Shown here: positions 42,499 to 51,030 of the stretch, in pieces
How positions within the stretch are numbered: position 1 is the first letter of the stretch
Layout: every line of letters begins with the position of its first letter
Assembly: GCA_964523405.1 (NCBI GenBank)
Contig: CAZGAQ010000015.1
Location: 1-64,000 of the forward strand
Source: CAZGAQ01 sp964523405
GTDB taxonomy: Bacteria > Planctomycetota > Phycisphaerae > UBA1845 > Fen-1342
Length of the DNA: 64,000 nt
Reading direction: 5' to 3'
The notes under the pieces: model-generated
Databases searched by the model: none
The model's input: the letters and a program-made list of their open reading frames with translations, nothing else
Told to the model about the DNA's origin: nothing
Position numbers and translations under genes: made by a program

Positions 42499-42641
42499 CG
42501 TGGCCGCGCAGCGCATCGGCCCGCCGCGCACACCCCGCCGTATTGACGCCACGCACGCCCCCGGCCCTAATACCGGTCGGCAGCCCCCGGTGGCAGCGGT
42601 CTGACACCGGCTGGAGTCGCCCGTACGGCGAGCGAGTGCCC

Positions 42642-43106
42642 ATGACTGACGCGCGCAGCGCCAAGCGAATTCGGTTCATCGTGATTCTCGCCCTGGTCCT
42701 GGTCGCCGGGATCGTGACCTGGCGCGTGGCCCGGCCGAAACCGGGCAACATCCGCCAGCTCAACGACGCCACGATTACCAGGATCGACGCCGGCGCCGGG
42801 GCCGCTGAGATCGAGTTTGTGCATCCCAAGACGGGGCAGACAATGCGGCTGAGCGCGACCGTGGGACCCAACTGCAGCATCACCTTGGACGGCAAGCCGG
42901 CCACGATCCGGGACCTGCGCGTCGGCGACAAGATCGACGTGCGCGGGGTGGTGAAAAAGGACTTCTTCGGGGCGTCCGTTGAGCCCCAGCAGGTCACGGT
43001 TCGGCGCGGCAACACCGCGACGCCGGCCGCAGCCACTGCGAGCCAGCCCGCTGCAACGGCACCGGCGCGCTCCCCCGCGACGGCCCCCGCTGCCGACCAG
43101 CCGTAA
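42642..43106 (+). CDS. Membrane-anchored small beta-domain protein
   Basis: The 154-residue protein has an N-terminal helix (RFIVILALVLVAGIVTWRV, about 11-29). A small beta domain with OB/DUF5666-like alternation follows (ITRIDAGAGAAEIEFVHPKTG ... ITLDGKPATIRDLRVGDKIDVRG), then an Ala/Pro/Thr-rich tail. It is three bases upstream of the glycosyltransferase gene and probably in the same transcript. Function is unknown; membrane-linked binding of RNA, ions or partner protein is speculation. Confidence 0.65.
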   Translation: MTDARSAKRIRFIVILALVLVAGIVTWRVARPKPGNIRQLNDATITRIDAGAGAAEIEFVHPKTGQTMRLSATVGPNCSITLDGKPATIRDLRVGDKIDVRGVVKKDFFGASVEPQQVTVRRGNTATPAAATASQPAATAPARSPATAPAADQP

Positions 43107-43109
43107 GAC

Positions 43110-44804
43110 ATGGACATGCCTTCCGCCAGCGCCGAGCCCGAGCCGCCTGCGGCAACCCCGCGTGCCCGCGGTCTGGGGGGCGTCGCGCTCGCGCTGCTCC
43201 TCGTTTCTGGCGCGGTTCACCTCGGCTACCTCCTCTGGCAGTGCCCGCTCGACCTGTCCGGCGATGAAGCCCACTATTGGGAGTGGTCGCGACACCTGGA
43301 CCTGAGCTACTACAGCAAAGGGCCGCTGGTCGCGTACCTCATCGCCCTCGGCCGGCTCGTCTTCGGCCCGTGGTCGCAGCAGGTCTTCGGTAATGACACG
43401 CTGGCCGTCCGCGTCCCGGCGATTCTGCTGTCCATCGCTACCGGCTTCGGCATGTACGTTCTCGGCGCCAAGGTGCTGAAGCAACCGCGCGTCGGGCTCG
43501 CCGCCGTCGCGCTCACGCTTACCGTCCCTGTACTTGCCGTCGGCGCAATCTTGCTGACCATCGATGCCCCGCTGGCCTGCTGCTACGTCTGGACGCTGAT
43601 TGCCTGCGCCCATGGCCTGCGCACCAGCCGATTCTGGCCGTGGCTTGTTGCGGGCCTACTCATCGCCATCGGCATTCTGGCGAAGTACACGATGGTGCTC
43701 GTGTTCCCGGTGGTCGGGCTGGCACTGCTCACGGAGGCCCCCTACCGCACCAACCTGCGGCGCCCGGGGCCGTACGTCGCCCTCTTGCTCGGACTCGCGG
43801 GGCTCATCCCGATCCTGGTCTGGAACGCCCAGCACGGGTGGGTGAGCTTCCACCATGTGGCCGGACAGGCCGGCGTGGAGAACCGCAGCGGCTTCAATCC
43901 GGCCGGCGTGCTCGAGTTCTTCCTGGGGCAGGCCGCGGTAATCGGGCCGATCTGGTTTGCGCTGCTGCTGTGGGCCGTCATCGCGCTCTGGCGCCGGCCG
44001 CAAGCTCAGGTGGGCGAGGCGCACGATCCCGCTGAGCTCAAGCTGCTGCTTTACGCGACGGTCGTGCCCTGGGCCGTGTTCCTGGCCTTCAGCTTCATCA
44101 CCAAGGTACAGCCGAATTGGCCGGTCTTGGCCGTGCTGCCGGGCTTACCGCTCTTGGTACTGTGGCTGGCGCGGCGGATGCGAGCCAACGAACCGGGGCA
44201 GCAGCGCACGACGCGGCGGCTCACCGTTGCCGGCATCATCCTCGGCGCAGCCAGCGTCCTGCTCATGCACCGCACGGAAGTGCTCTACCCGCTCTTCAAC
44301 CGCGTGCTGCCACCGCCGTCTGCGTTCAATCTCACCCCGGCCGCCCGGCTTGACCCGACGGCGCGCCTGCGCGGGTGGTCGCAACTCGGCGCCGCGGTCG
44401 GCAAGCACCTGGCGGCCGAGCGTGCGGCCGGGCGCGAGCCGTTCATCGTCACGGACGATTACCAGGTCTCCAGCCAGGTCGCGTTCTATTGCCCCGGCCA
44501 ACCCGTGACGTACTGCCTGCAAGCGGTGCTCGGGGCCCGACAGAGCCAATACGACATCTGGCCGAACCCGATTCGCGATCCGGACCGGTTCGTCGGGCGG
44601 CCGTGCTTGTACATCGGGGCCCGCAAGGCGGAGCTGTTCGGCGACGGCAACACGGGGCACGTGGCGCTGCGCGGCACGCGGCTGCTGGAAACCGTCGAGC
44701 ACCGCGTGTGCCGCCAGCCGGTGCAGATCTGGTCGATTTACGCCGTGGACGAATACGCCGGTCTGCCGCCGGAGGTGATCCAGCGCAGCGGGCAGAAGTT
44801 CTAG
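43110..44804 (+). CDS. PMT/ArnT-type polyprenyl-phosphate glycosyltransferase (GT-C fold)
   Basis: The 564-residue polytopic membrane protein has roughly 11-12 helices. DLSGDEAHYWEWSRHLDLSY (about 50-69) carries the first-loop acidic catalytic pair typical of the PMT/ArnT family (DEAYYW in ArnT), and AKYTMVLVFPVVGLAL and TKVQPNWPVLAVLPG are conserved helical blocks. A soluble periplasmic C-terminal domain (about 400-564) follows. The family transfers sugar from a polyprenyl-phosphate donor to lipid A, protein or glycan on the outer face of the inner membrane. ATG 43110 is just downstream of the preceding stop. Confidence 0.87.
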   Translation: MDMPSASAEPEPPAATPRARGLGGVALALLLVSGAVHLGYLLWQCPLDLSGDEAHYWEWSRHLDLSYYSKGPLVAYLIALGRLVFGPWSQQVFGNDTLAVRVPAILLSIATGFGMYVLGAKVLKQPRVGLAAVALTLTVPVLAVGAILLTIDAPLACCYVWTLIACAHGLRTSRFWPWLVAGLLIAIGILAKYTMVLVFPVVGLALLTEAPYRTNLRRPGPYVALLLGLAGLIPILVWNAQHGWVSFHHVAGQAGVENRSGFNPAGVLEFFLGQAAVIGPIWFALLLWAVIALWRRPQAQVGEAHDPAELKLLLYATVVPWAVFLAFSFITKVQPNWPVLAVLPGLPLLVLWLARRMRANEPGQQRTTRRLTVAGIILGAASVLLMHRTEVLYPLFNRVLPPPSAFNLTPAARLDPTARLRGWSQLGAAVGKHLAAERAAGREPFIVTDDYQVSSQVAFYCPGQPVTYCLQAVLGARQSQYDIWPNPIRDPDRFVGRPCLYIGARKAELFGDGNTGHVALRGTRLLETVEHRVCRQPVQIWSIYAVDEYAGLPPEVIQRSGQKF

Positions 44805-44870
44805 CCCGATTGAGGTCTGGGGCAAGCGGTGATCGCGCGCCGCGGCTCTGTGAGGCGCCCGGAAGAAGAC

Positions 44871-44980
44871 GCCACTGCTGACACGGCAGTGGCACACCGG
44901 GCGTCATGCACAGGCTACTGCCGACGCAGTGGCATACTGGGAGTGCGGCATGTTTGTGCCACTGCTCTGTGAGCAGTGGC
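44871..44980. repeat. Array of three related hairpins (GCCACTGC/GCAGTGGC)
   Basis: Three stem-loops with nearly the same arms lie in the 199 bases between genes. H1: GCCACTGC/GCAGTGGC at 44871-44893. H2: GCTACTGC/GCAGTGGC at 44914-44933, with one wobble pair. H3: GCCACTGCTC/GAGCAGTGGC at 44958-44980. H1 is the reverse-complement relative of the hairpin at 51062-51088, with the same 7-base loop and a compensated stem change. Confidence 0.75.
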
Positions 44981-45003
44981 GCGTGTGCTAACGAGAGTGA
45001 GGC

Positions 45004-45693
45004 ATGGCAAGTCAGCTCTCCGAAAACAGCAGCCCGAAGCCCGCAAGAGCGACGACGTTCGGGCTTATCGCCTTGGCCGGCGGGATCGTCGTGGCCGGCT
45101 TCCTCGGCCTGGATCGCTGGTTCTACGAGCACGTGTCGTGCGTGCTCAATCACGAAGACCGTCCCTTCGACCGCACCTTCTACACGGCCACCAAACCCTT
45201 CTGGCTCGCTTTGCGCTACAGCTTCGGATACCTCTACGGAGCCGGCGTGCTCTATGCCGTCGCCTTGCTGTGGAAGCCACAGCATTGGCGGCACTACACG
45301 GCCGCGATCGTGAGCGTGGCCGTCGCGGCCTTCGTTGCGAACGTCCTGCAGGGGGCGATCGGGCGGGTGCGTCCCAATCAGGCGGAGACCCATCTCGCCT
45401 TCGTACCCCCCTTCTCCGAGTTGCTCACCAAGGACCGCGTGTGCTTCCCGTCCGGCGAGGCCGCAACCGCCTTCGCCCTGGCCTGGATCGTCGCCAGGTT
45501 CGTGCCCCGCTGGCGGGCCGTCCTCCTGGCCATCGCCGCCCTGACCGCCATTGCCCGGCTGATCAACGGGGCCCACTACCCCAGCGACATCGCGGCCGGG
45601 GCGGTGTTGGGACCGCTGGTGGCGGCCGGCGTGTGGCGGCTGGCGACCACAATCAGCCGGACGCCGGCCGCAGTCCCCGAACAGCCGGACTAG
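45004..45693 (+). CDS. PAP2-family membrane phosphatase
   Basis: The 229-residue integral membrane protein is of the PAP2/lipid phosphatase family. The three catalytic motifs are recognisable: GRVRP (C1, the RP after Lys/Arg), FPSGEA (C2, normally PSGH) and RLINGAHYPSD (C3, nucleophile His and Asp). Glu replaces the C2 His. Roughly five or six helices are visible. Likely substrates are undecaprenyl diphosphate, lipid A phosphates or phosphatidate at the outer face of the inner membrane. It is placed 199 bases after the glycosyltransferase gene. Confidence 0.82.
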   Translation: MASQLSENSSPKPARATTFGLIALAGGIVVAGFLGLDRWFYEHVSCVLNHEDRPFDRTFYTATKPFWLALRYSFGYLYGAGVLYAVALLWKPQHWRHYTAAIVSVAVAAFVANVLQGAIGRVRPNQAETHLAFVPPFSELLTKDRVCFPSGEAATAFALAWIVARFVPRWRAVLLAIAALTAIARLINGAHYPSDIAAGAVLGPLVAAGVWRLATTISRTPAAVPEQPD

Positions 45694-45747
45694 CGGCCGC
45701 CGCGCACGAATCCGTTCAGCAATCTTCGGGCCTGGACGCAATTCCCA

Positions 45748-45773
45748 TTGACCGTCCGAAAACGTGGTATAAT
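45748..45773 (+). promoter_or_regulatory. Extended -10 promoter for the peptidase/ligase operon
   Basis: TGG-TATAAT (45765-45773) is a perfect -10 with the extended TGN motif; TTGACC at 45748-45753 is an imperfectly spaced -35 (14 bases), which extended -10 promoters do not need. Transcription would begin about 45780, about 108 bases before the chosen GTG start; an in-frame GTG at 45783 would make the mRNA leaderless. Confidence 0.6.
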
Positions 45774-45887
45774 GTGCCGCTTGTGTCGGCCGGTCCCCAG
45801 CGGGCCTTTCACGGGCTGCGGCAATGTCACGCGTGTCCAGCGCGTCCCGCGGCTGGGCAGGCCAGGTCGGCGCGCGAGACCTGCGCG

Positions 45888-46619
45888 GTGTTAGAGCGTC
45901 TCCCGCTGGAGATCCTTCCCCAGCCCAACGATACTACGTGCGGGCCGACCTGCCTGCACGCCATCTACCGGTTCTACGGCGAAAGCGTCGAACTACGCGA
46001 CATCATCGCCGAAGTCCCGGCCCTCGAAGAAGGCGGCACGCTCGCCGTGTTCCTGGCCGGCCACGCCTTGCGCCGCGGGTACGGCGCCACGCTCTACACC
46101 TACAACCTGCAGGTCTTCGACCCCACCTGGTTCGCCAAGCCCGGCGTCGACCTCCCCGCCAGGCTCACGCAGCAGCGCGACCACAAGACCAACCCGAAGC
46201 TGCGCCTAGCCACCGAGGGCTACCTCGAATTCCTGCGCCTCGGCGGACACGTGCGGTTCGAGGACCTCACCCTCGCGTTGATCCGCAAGTACCTCACCCG
46301 CGGACGCCCGATCCTCACCGGCCTCTCGGCCACGTATCTGCACCACAGCATCCGCGAGTACGGCCCGCACTGCGATGACGACGACATCCGCGGCGAGCCG
46401 ATGGGCCACTTCGTCATCCTCTGCGGCTATGACCGCGAGCATCGCGAGGTGCTCGTGGCCGATCCGCTGTATCCGAACCCGCTGGCCGTCACGCACATTT
46501 ACTCGATCGGCATCGAGCGCGTCCTGGGGGCAATCCTCCTGGGCATCCTGACCTACGACGCCAACCTGCTGATCCTCGAACCGCCGAAAACCCGAAAGGA
46601 CCCCAAGGTGCCGTCGTGA
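45888..46619 (+). CDS. C39-like cysteine peptidase (papain-like fold), first gene of RimK/GCS2 operon
   Basis: The 243-residue cytoplasmic protein is taken from GTG 45888, which gives VLERLPLEILPQPNDTTCGP. The papain-like triad is intact: oxyanion Gln12, Cys18 in NDTTCGPTC, His174 in GHFVILCGYD and Asp192 in VADPLYPNPL. The order and spacing are those of C39-like peptidases used outside bacteriocin transport. No signal peptide, so it acts inside the cell. The stop overlaps the next gene by four bases (GTGA). It may trim a peptide before or after the ligases extend it, or act as a transpeptidase. The start could be as early as 45783, adding 35 residues. Confidence 0.8.
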   Translation: MLERLPLEILPQPNDTTCGPTCLHAIYRFYGESVELRDIIAEVPALEEGGTLAVFLAGHALRRGYGATLYTYNLQVFDPTWFAKPGVDLPARLTQQRDHKTNPKLRLATEGYLEFLRLGGHVRFEDLTLALIRKYLTRGRPILTGLSATYLHHSIREYGPHCDDDDIRGEPMGHFVILCGYDREHREVLVADPLYPNPLAVTHIYSIGIERVLGAILLGILTYDANLLILEPPKTRKDPKVPS

Positions 46620-48091
46620 CGAACCTGATCGTCGTGGACAAACCGAAAAAATGGCCCCTGCAGATCCCGGACGTCCCCATCGTCTCGGCCCGGGCCTACC
46701 TGACCGAGCCGCAATACAGCGAGATGCGCAACGTCAAGGTCTTCAACCTCTGCAAGTCGTACCGCTACCAGAGCTCCGGCTACTACGTCTCGCTGCTCGC
46801 CATGGCCCGCGGACACAAACCGCTCCCCAGCATCACAACCATCCAGGACCTCAAGACGGCCTCGATCGCCCGCCTCGTCGCGGAAGACCTCGAGGACGTC
46901 ATCCAGCGCAGCCTGCGACCCATCCAGTCCGCCAAGTTCACCCTCAGCGTCTACTTCGGCAGCAACCCCGCCAAGCGCTACGAAGAGCTCTGCTCCCGGC
47001 TCATCCGGCTGTTCCAGGCCCCCCTCCTGCGGGCGGAGTTCACCAAGCAGGACGGCGTGTGGAGCCTGCACGACATCGGCCCCATCGCCGATAGCGATAT
47101 CCCCCCCAGCCACCAGGAATTCGTCATCGAGGCGGCCTCGCGCTTTTTCGCGCAGAACCGCCTGCCGGCCCGGCGCCGCGCCACGACGCAATACGATCTG
47201 GCCATCCTCTATAACCCGCAGCTCGAGCGCCCACCCTCCAACCGCCGCGCCCTCGGCAAGTTCGCCCAGGCCGCCAAGCGCTACCGCCTCGGCGTCGAGC
47301 TGATCAAGCGCGAGGACTTTGGCCGGCTCGCGGAGTTCGACGCCCTGTTCATCCGCGAGACCACCGCCGTCAATCACCACACCTACCGCTTCGCCCGCCG
47401 GGCGGCCGAGGAGGGCCTCGTCGTCATCGACGACCCCGACTCGATCGCCAAGTGCAGTAACAAGGTCTATCTGGCTGAGCTGCTCGCCCGGCACGCCATC
47501 CCGGTGCCGCGCACCATGATCGTCCACCGCGACAACCGCGATCGCGTGCGCGAGCAGATCGGGTTGCCGTGCATCCTCAAGGAGCCCGACAGCTCCTTCT
47601 CGCAGGGGGTCGTCCGCAGCGAGGAGCAGAACCACCTCGACGAGATCATGGACCGCATGCTCGACAAGTCCGAGCTGGTCATCGCCCAGGAGTTCATGCC
47701 CACCACGTTCGACTGGCGCATCACCATCCTCGACAACGAGCCCCTCTTCGCCTGCCGCTATTACATGGTCAAGGGCCACTGGCAGATCGTGCAGAACAAC
47801 CCGGACGGGTTCCGCTATGGCGACGTGGAGCCCGTCCCGGCCGACCTGGTGCCCAAGCCCGTGCTCAACGGCGCTCTCCGCGCTGCCCGCGCCATCGGCG
47901 ATGGGCTGTACGGCGTGGACGTGAAGCAGGTCGGCAAGAAGGCCTACGTCATCGAGGTCAACGACAACCCCAACATCGACGCCGGCTACGACGACCGGCT
48001 GCTGGGCGACGAACTCTACGACCGCGTGATGCGCGTCTTTCTCAAACGCATTCAAGCCAAGAAGAACGGCATCCGGCCGGAGCACGCATGA
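46616..48091 (+). CDS. RimK-like ATP-grasp ligase with RLAN-type N-terminal domain
   Basis: The 491-residue protein has an N-terminal alpha/beta domain (about 1-170: KKWPLQIPDVPIVSARAYL ... RYQSSGYYVSLLA) found on RimK-like ATP-grasp enzymes. The ATP-grasp core follows (about 190-480), with ATP Lys322 in LPCILKEP, a Gly/Ser-rich loop DSSFSQGV, E359 in AQEF and a metal site D435, E447 and N449 in YGVDVK and VIEVNDNPN. The family joins a carboxylate to an amine via acyl phosphate, typically adding Glu or another amino acid to a peptide, protein or cofactor. Start GTG 46616 overlaps the peptidase stop, and its own stop overlaps the GCS2 gene. Confidence 0.9.
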   Translation: MTNLIVVDKPKKWPLQIPDVPIVSARAYLTEPQYSEMRNVKVFNLCKSYRYQSSGYYVSLLAMARGHKPLPSITTIQDLKTASIARLVAEDLEDVIQRSLRPIQSAKFTLSVYFGSNPAKRYEELCSRLIRLFQAPLLRAEFTKQDGVWSLHDIGPIADSDIPPSHQEFVIEAASRFFAQNRLPARRRATTQYDLAILYNPQLERPPSNRRALGKFAQAAKRYRLGVELIKREDFGRLAEFDALFIRETTAVNHHTYRFARRAAEEGLVVIDDPDSIAKCSNKVYLAELLARHAIPVPRTMIVHRDNRDRVREQIGLPCILKEPDSSFSQGVVRSEEQNHLDEIMDRMLDKSELVIAQEFMPTTFDWRITILDNEPLFACRYYMVKGHWQIVQNNPDGFRYGDVEPVPADLVPKPVLNGALRAARAIGDGLYGVDVKQVGKKAYVIEVNDNPNIDAGYDDRLLGDELYDRVMRVFLKRIQAKKNGIRPEHA

Positions 48092-49326
48092 CCGCCAGTT
48101 ATCACCTGTTTGAGCGCTTCGGGGTCGAACTCGAATACATGCTGGTGCACCGCGATTCGCTCGCCGTGCTCCCCGCGACCGACGAGGTCATCAAGAGCGT
48201 CGCCGGCGCCTACGACACCGATGTCGACGTCGGCGAGTTGACCTGGTCCAACGAGCTCGTCCTGCACGTCATCGAGCTCAAGACCAACGGCCCCGCGCCG
48301 ACGCTCGACGGCCTCGCCCCACTATTCCAGCGCGACCTCCAGCGCATCAACGGCATCCTCGCCCCGCGCCATGGCCAACTCATGCCCACCGGCATGCACC
48401 CCTGGATGGACCCGCTCACCGAAACCAAGCTCTGGCCGCACGAGTACAACGCCGTCTACGCCGCGTTCGACCGCATCTTCAACTGCAAGGGCCACGGCTG
48501 GGCCAACCTGCAGTCGATGCACCTGAACCTGCCGTTTGCGGGGGACGAGGAGTTCGGCCGGCTGCACGCGGCCATCCGCCTGCTGCTGCCGATCCTGCCG
48601 GCATTGGCGGCCAGTTCGCCGGTGGTGGACGGGCGCCTGACGGGTGTGGCGGACACGCGCCTGGAGGTGTATCGCTCCAACGCCCGCAAGATTCCGTCCG
48701 TGTCGGGCAAAGTCATCCCGGAGCCCGTCTTCACGCGGCACGACTACGAAGCGCAGATTCTGAAGCCCATCTACAAGGACCTCACACCGTTCGATCCGCA
48801 GGGTGTGCTGCAGCACGAATGGGCCAACGCCCGGGGGGCCATTGCCCGCTTCGAGCGCGACACAATCGAAATTCGCGTGCTGGACATTCAGGAATGCCCG
48901 CGGGCGGACCTCGCGATTCTCAAGCTGATCGTCGCGACGCTGAAAGCACTGGTCGAAGAGAAGTGGTGCACGTTCGAGCAGCAGCGGCAGTGGCCCGTCG
49001 CCCCGCTCGAAGACCTCTTCCTGGCAACCGTGCGCCAGGCGGACCAGGCCCACCTCACCGACGAGGACTACCTCGCCCTGTTCGGCTTCACGAAGCAGAA
49101 GCACTGTACCGCCGGCGAATTGTGGGCGCACATCTACAAGTCCCTGTTCACCGCGGGCCAGCGCAAGACCGTGGCGCTGGCGCCGCTCAACATCATCCTC
49201 AAGCAGGGCTGCCTGGCGCGACGGATTGAAAAGGCCCTGGCCGGCGACGACCGGCGCGCCAAGCTCACGAGCGTATACGGCAAGCTGTGCACGTGCCTCG
49301 CGGAAGGGCAGATGTTCGAGCCGTAG
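48088..49326 (+). CDS. GCS2-family carboxylate-amine ligase (glutamate-cysteine ligase-like)
   Basis: The 412-residue protein has the GCS2 metal/substrate motif FGVELEY (E14, E16), then ELKTNGPAP, MPTGMHPWMDP, GHGWANLQSMHLNLPF and a C-terminal helical part. GCS2-type enzymes make gamma-glutamyl or other amide bonds with ATP, related in fold to glutamine synthetase. It is coupled to the RimK-like ligase by an ATGA overlap. Two different amide ligases in one operon with a peptidase suggest a small peptide-like metabolite or a post-translational tag. True gamma-glutamylcysteine synthesis cannot be excluded, but no gshB accompanies it. Confidence 0.87.
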   Translation: MTASYHLFERFGVELEYMLVHRDSLAVLPATDEVIKSVAGAYDTDVDVGELTWSNELVLHVIELKTNGPAPTLDGLAPLFQRDLQRINGILAPRHGQLMPTGMHPWMDPLTETKLWPHEYNAVYAAFDRIFNCKGHGWANLQSMHLNLPFAGDEEFGRLHAAIRLLLPILPALAASSPVVDGRLTGVADTRLEVYRSNARKIPSVSGKVIPEPVFTRHDYEAQILKPIYKDLTPFDPQGVLQHEWANARGAIARFERDTIEIRVLDIQECPRADLAILKLIVATLKALVEEKWCTFEQQRQWPVAPLEDLFLATVRQADQAHLTDEDYLALFGFTKQKHCTAGELWAHIYKSLFTAGQRKTVALAPLNIILKQGCLARRIEKALAGDDRRAKLTSVYGKLCTCLAEGQMFEP

Positions 49327-49352
49327 ACTCCACACACCAGCGGGGACGCGCC

Positions 49353-49937
49353 ATGGACGAATCCGGCCTGCTGCGGCTCTGCCCGCTCTGCGACTACCGG
49401 CTGGAGGGGCTGCCGGTCGAGTATCGTTGCCCGGAATGCGGGTTTGAGCTGGATAGGAGGTGGGAGGTGTTTGGGGGCGGCAAGCGGACGCCGGCGAGGC
49501 GCCTGACCCTATGGCTGCTGCTTGCAACGATCATCTCGGTGCTGATCGGCAGCGTTGTGGTCGCGCTACTGCGTAAAGCAACGCCGTGGTTTCCGCTCAT
49601 GCTGACTCCCACTGTCATCGTGATCCTGGCAGGCCTGCGGCCGCGCCGGCACTTCTACGCGCTGGGACATTTGGAGTTGCGCGTCTACCGTGCGCGGACC
49701 CTCGTGGCCACTTATCCGCTGCAGCGGATTGACCGCATCCAGCACCGCTACCTCCGCCAGCAGATCTGCATCGACGTTGCCGACCAACCGATTACGTGGC
49801 CCGACTCGTGGTTCTTTGTCAATGATCCGGGCGAGCCGCACCGGCTTGTCCTCGCTGTGCAGCAGCGACTGGCGCCGTTTCGACGCCGCCGCGCGCTACA
49901 GGAAGAACTCCGGCGCGCGGCATCAGGCAGGCGATAG
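49353..49937 (+). CDS. Membrane protein with N-terminal zinc ribbon
   Basis: The product has 194 residues. CPLCDYRLEGLPVEYRCPECG (about 12-32) is a four-cysteine zinc ribbon of the planctomycete CGYDL type, here N-terminal. A pair of membrane helices (about 51-70 and 80-98) and a cytoplasmic C-terminal domain (about 100-194) follow, with a PH-like alternation (LELRVYRARTLVATYPL ... WFFVNDP). ATG 49353 follows the GCS2 stop by 26 bases. It could be cotranscribed with the ligase operon. No function is assigned. Confidence 0.7.
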   Translation: MDESGLLRLCPLCDYRLEGLPVEYRCPECGFELDRRWEVFGGGKRTPARRLTLWLLLATIISVLIGSVVVALLRKATPWFPLMLTPTVIVILAGLRPRRHFYALGHLELRVYRARTLVATYPLQRIDRIQHRYLRQQICIDVADQPITWPDSWFFVNDPGEPHRLVLAVQQRLAPFRRRRALQEELRRAASGRR

Positions 49938-49971
49938 ACACGCGGGACGGCTGCCAACTGGCGACACGAAC

Positions 49972-50967
49972 CTACCCCGCCCTGTACCCCTCCACCAGCC
50001 CGTCCATCCGCTGATCCGCCTGCAATTGCCGCACGCGCTCATAGCCCGCGACCACCAGCGCTTCCTCGTACTCCGCCAGCGTGTAGCAGTTCCCGCCCTC
50101 CGTGCCCACCAGCATGTTGATCGCAAACACCGCCCCGCCGCGCGGCTGCGTGCGGTCCGGGCTCTGGATGTGGTCGCGGATCACCAGCCGCCCGCCCGGC
50201 ACCAGCGCCCGGTGAATCTTGCGGTACAGGTCGATGTTCTGTCGGTGGCTGTTTTGATGGATGATCGCCGACAGCAGCGCGAGGTCGTGCCCGCCCGGCA
50301 GCTCGTCTTTGTAGAAATCCCCGCCCACCAGCGTCGCCCGCTCCGCCATCCCGACGGCCGCCAGATTCGCGCGGGCCATTTCGACGACGGCCGGTTGGTC
50401 GAAGATTGTCGCCTGCATCTGCGGCGCCTGGCGCAACAGCGCGATCGTGTACGTGCCCGGCCCCGCACCGACGTCCAATAGCCGCCGCGCCGCACCCGGC
50501 TGAATCGCCCGCGCGATCGTCTCCGCCTGCGGTGCCGATACGACGTGCATCGCCCCGATGAACGCCCGCATCGCGGCGTCATCCCGCGGCGCGCGGGCCC
50601 GCGTTCGCGCCGCCGCGTCGCCGCGCGCGATGCCGGTCAGCTCCGTCCAGCGCTGCCACAGCGACGCCGAGTGCAGCACCATCGGCAGCACGCCCTGCGG
50701 CGCACCCGCCGCCAGCAGCGCCGCCATCTCCGGCTCGCAGCGATACTGCCCGTCGCGTTTGGACAGCAGTTCCATCGCCGCCAGCGCATCCAGCAGGATC
50801 GTGAGCGCCCGCTCGTCGCCGTGCACCCGCTGCGTGACCTGCGCCGCCGTCAGCGGCGCGGGCGCCAGCAGCGAGAACAGATCCAGCTCCGCCCCCGTCA
50901 GCAGAATCCGGCATTCCATGAAATTGCGGGCCAGCGTCAGCAAGGCGTCGCCGGTGTACATAGGCAC
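49972..50967 (-). CDS. O-methyltransferase, plant COMT-like (acetylserotonin O-MT) family
   Basis: The 331-residue enzyme has an N-terminal winged-helix dimerisation domain (about 10-110: FMECRILLTGAELDLFSLL) and a SAM-binding domain with LLDVGAGPGTYTIALL (about 168-183), VVEMARANL, DLALLSAIIHQNSH and LVPGGRLVIRDH. GTG 50967 has AGGAG seven bases upstream; ATG two codons on is the alternative. Such enzymes methylate phenolic or similar acceptors, often in secondary metabolism; the acceptor is unknown. No partner genes surround it. Confidence 0.85.
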   Translation of the reverse strand: MPMYTGDALLTLARNFMECRILLTGAELDLFSLLAPAPLTAAQVTQRVHGDERALTILLDALAAMELLSKRDGQYRCEPEMAALLAAGAPQGVLPMVLHSASLWQRWTELTGIARGDAAARTRARAPRDDAAMRAFIGAMHVVSAPQAETIARAIQPGAARRLLDVGAGPGTYTIALLRQAPQMQATIFDQPAVVEMARANLAAVGMAERATLVGGDFYKDELPGGHDLALLSAIIHQNSHRQNIDLYRKIHRALVPGGRLVIRDHIQSPDRTQPRGGAVFAINMLVGTEGGNCYTLAEYEEALVVAGYERVRQLQADQRMDGLVEGYRAG

Positions 50968-51030
50968 GGCATGTCTCCTGATCGTGATCGTCCAGGTGTG
51001 TCAGCGCTGTGTCGACCGCGCGATATCGGT

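Noticed and set aside
44871..44980. Possible CRISPR array
   Set aside because: The repeats are short self-complementary hairpins with irregular spacing, and no spacers or cas genes are present.
45888..46619. Bacteriocin-processing ABC transporter peptidase (true C39 ABC fusion)
   Set aside because: No membrane or ATPase domain follows and the neighbours are amide ligases, so it is a stand-alone C39-like enzyme.
46553..48085. Minus-strand frame of about 510 codons opposite the RimK-like gene
   Set aside because: Asp/Val/Leu-rich mirror of a well-supported ATP-grasp enzyme.
48088..49326. Simple glutathione synthesis gene (gshA)
   Set aside because: No gshB partner, and the gene is coupled to a RimK-like ligase and peptidase, so the narrow gshA name is not justified.
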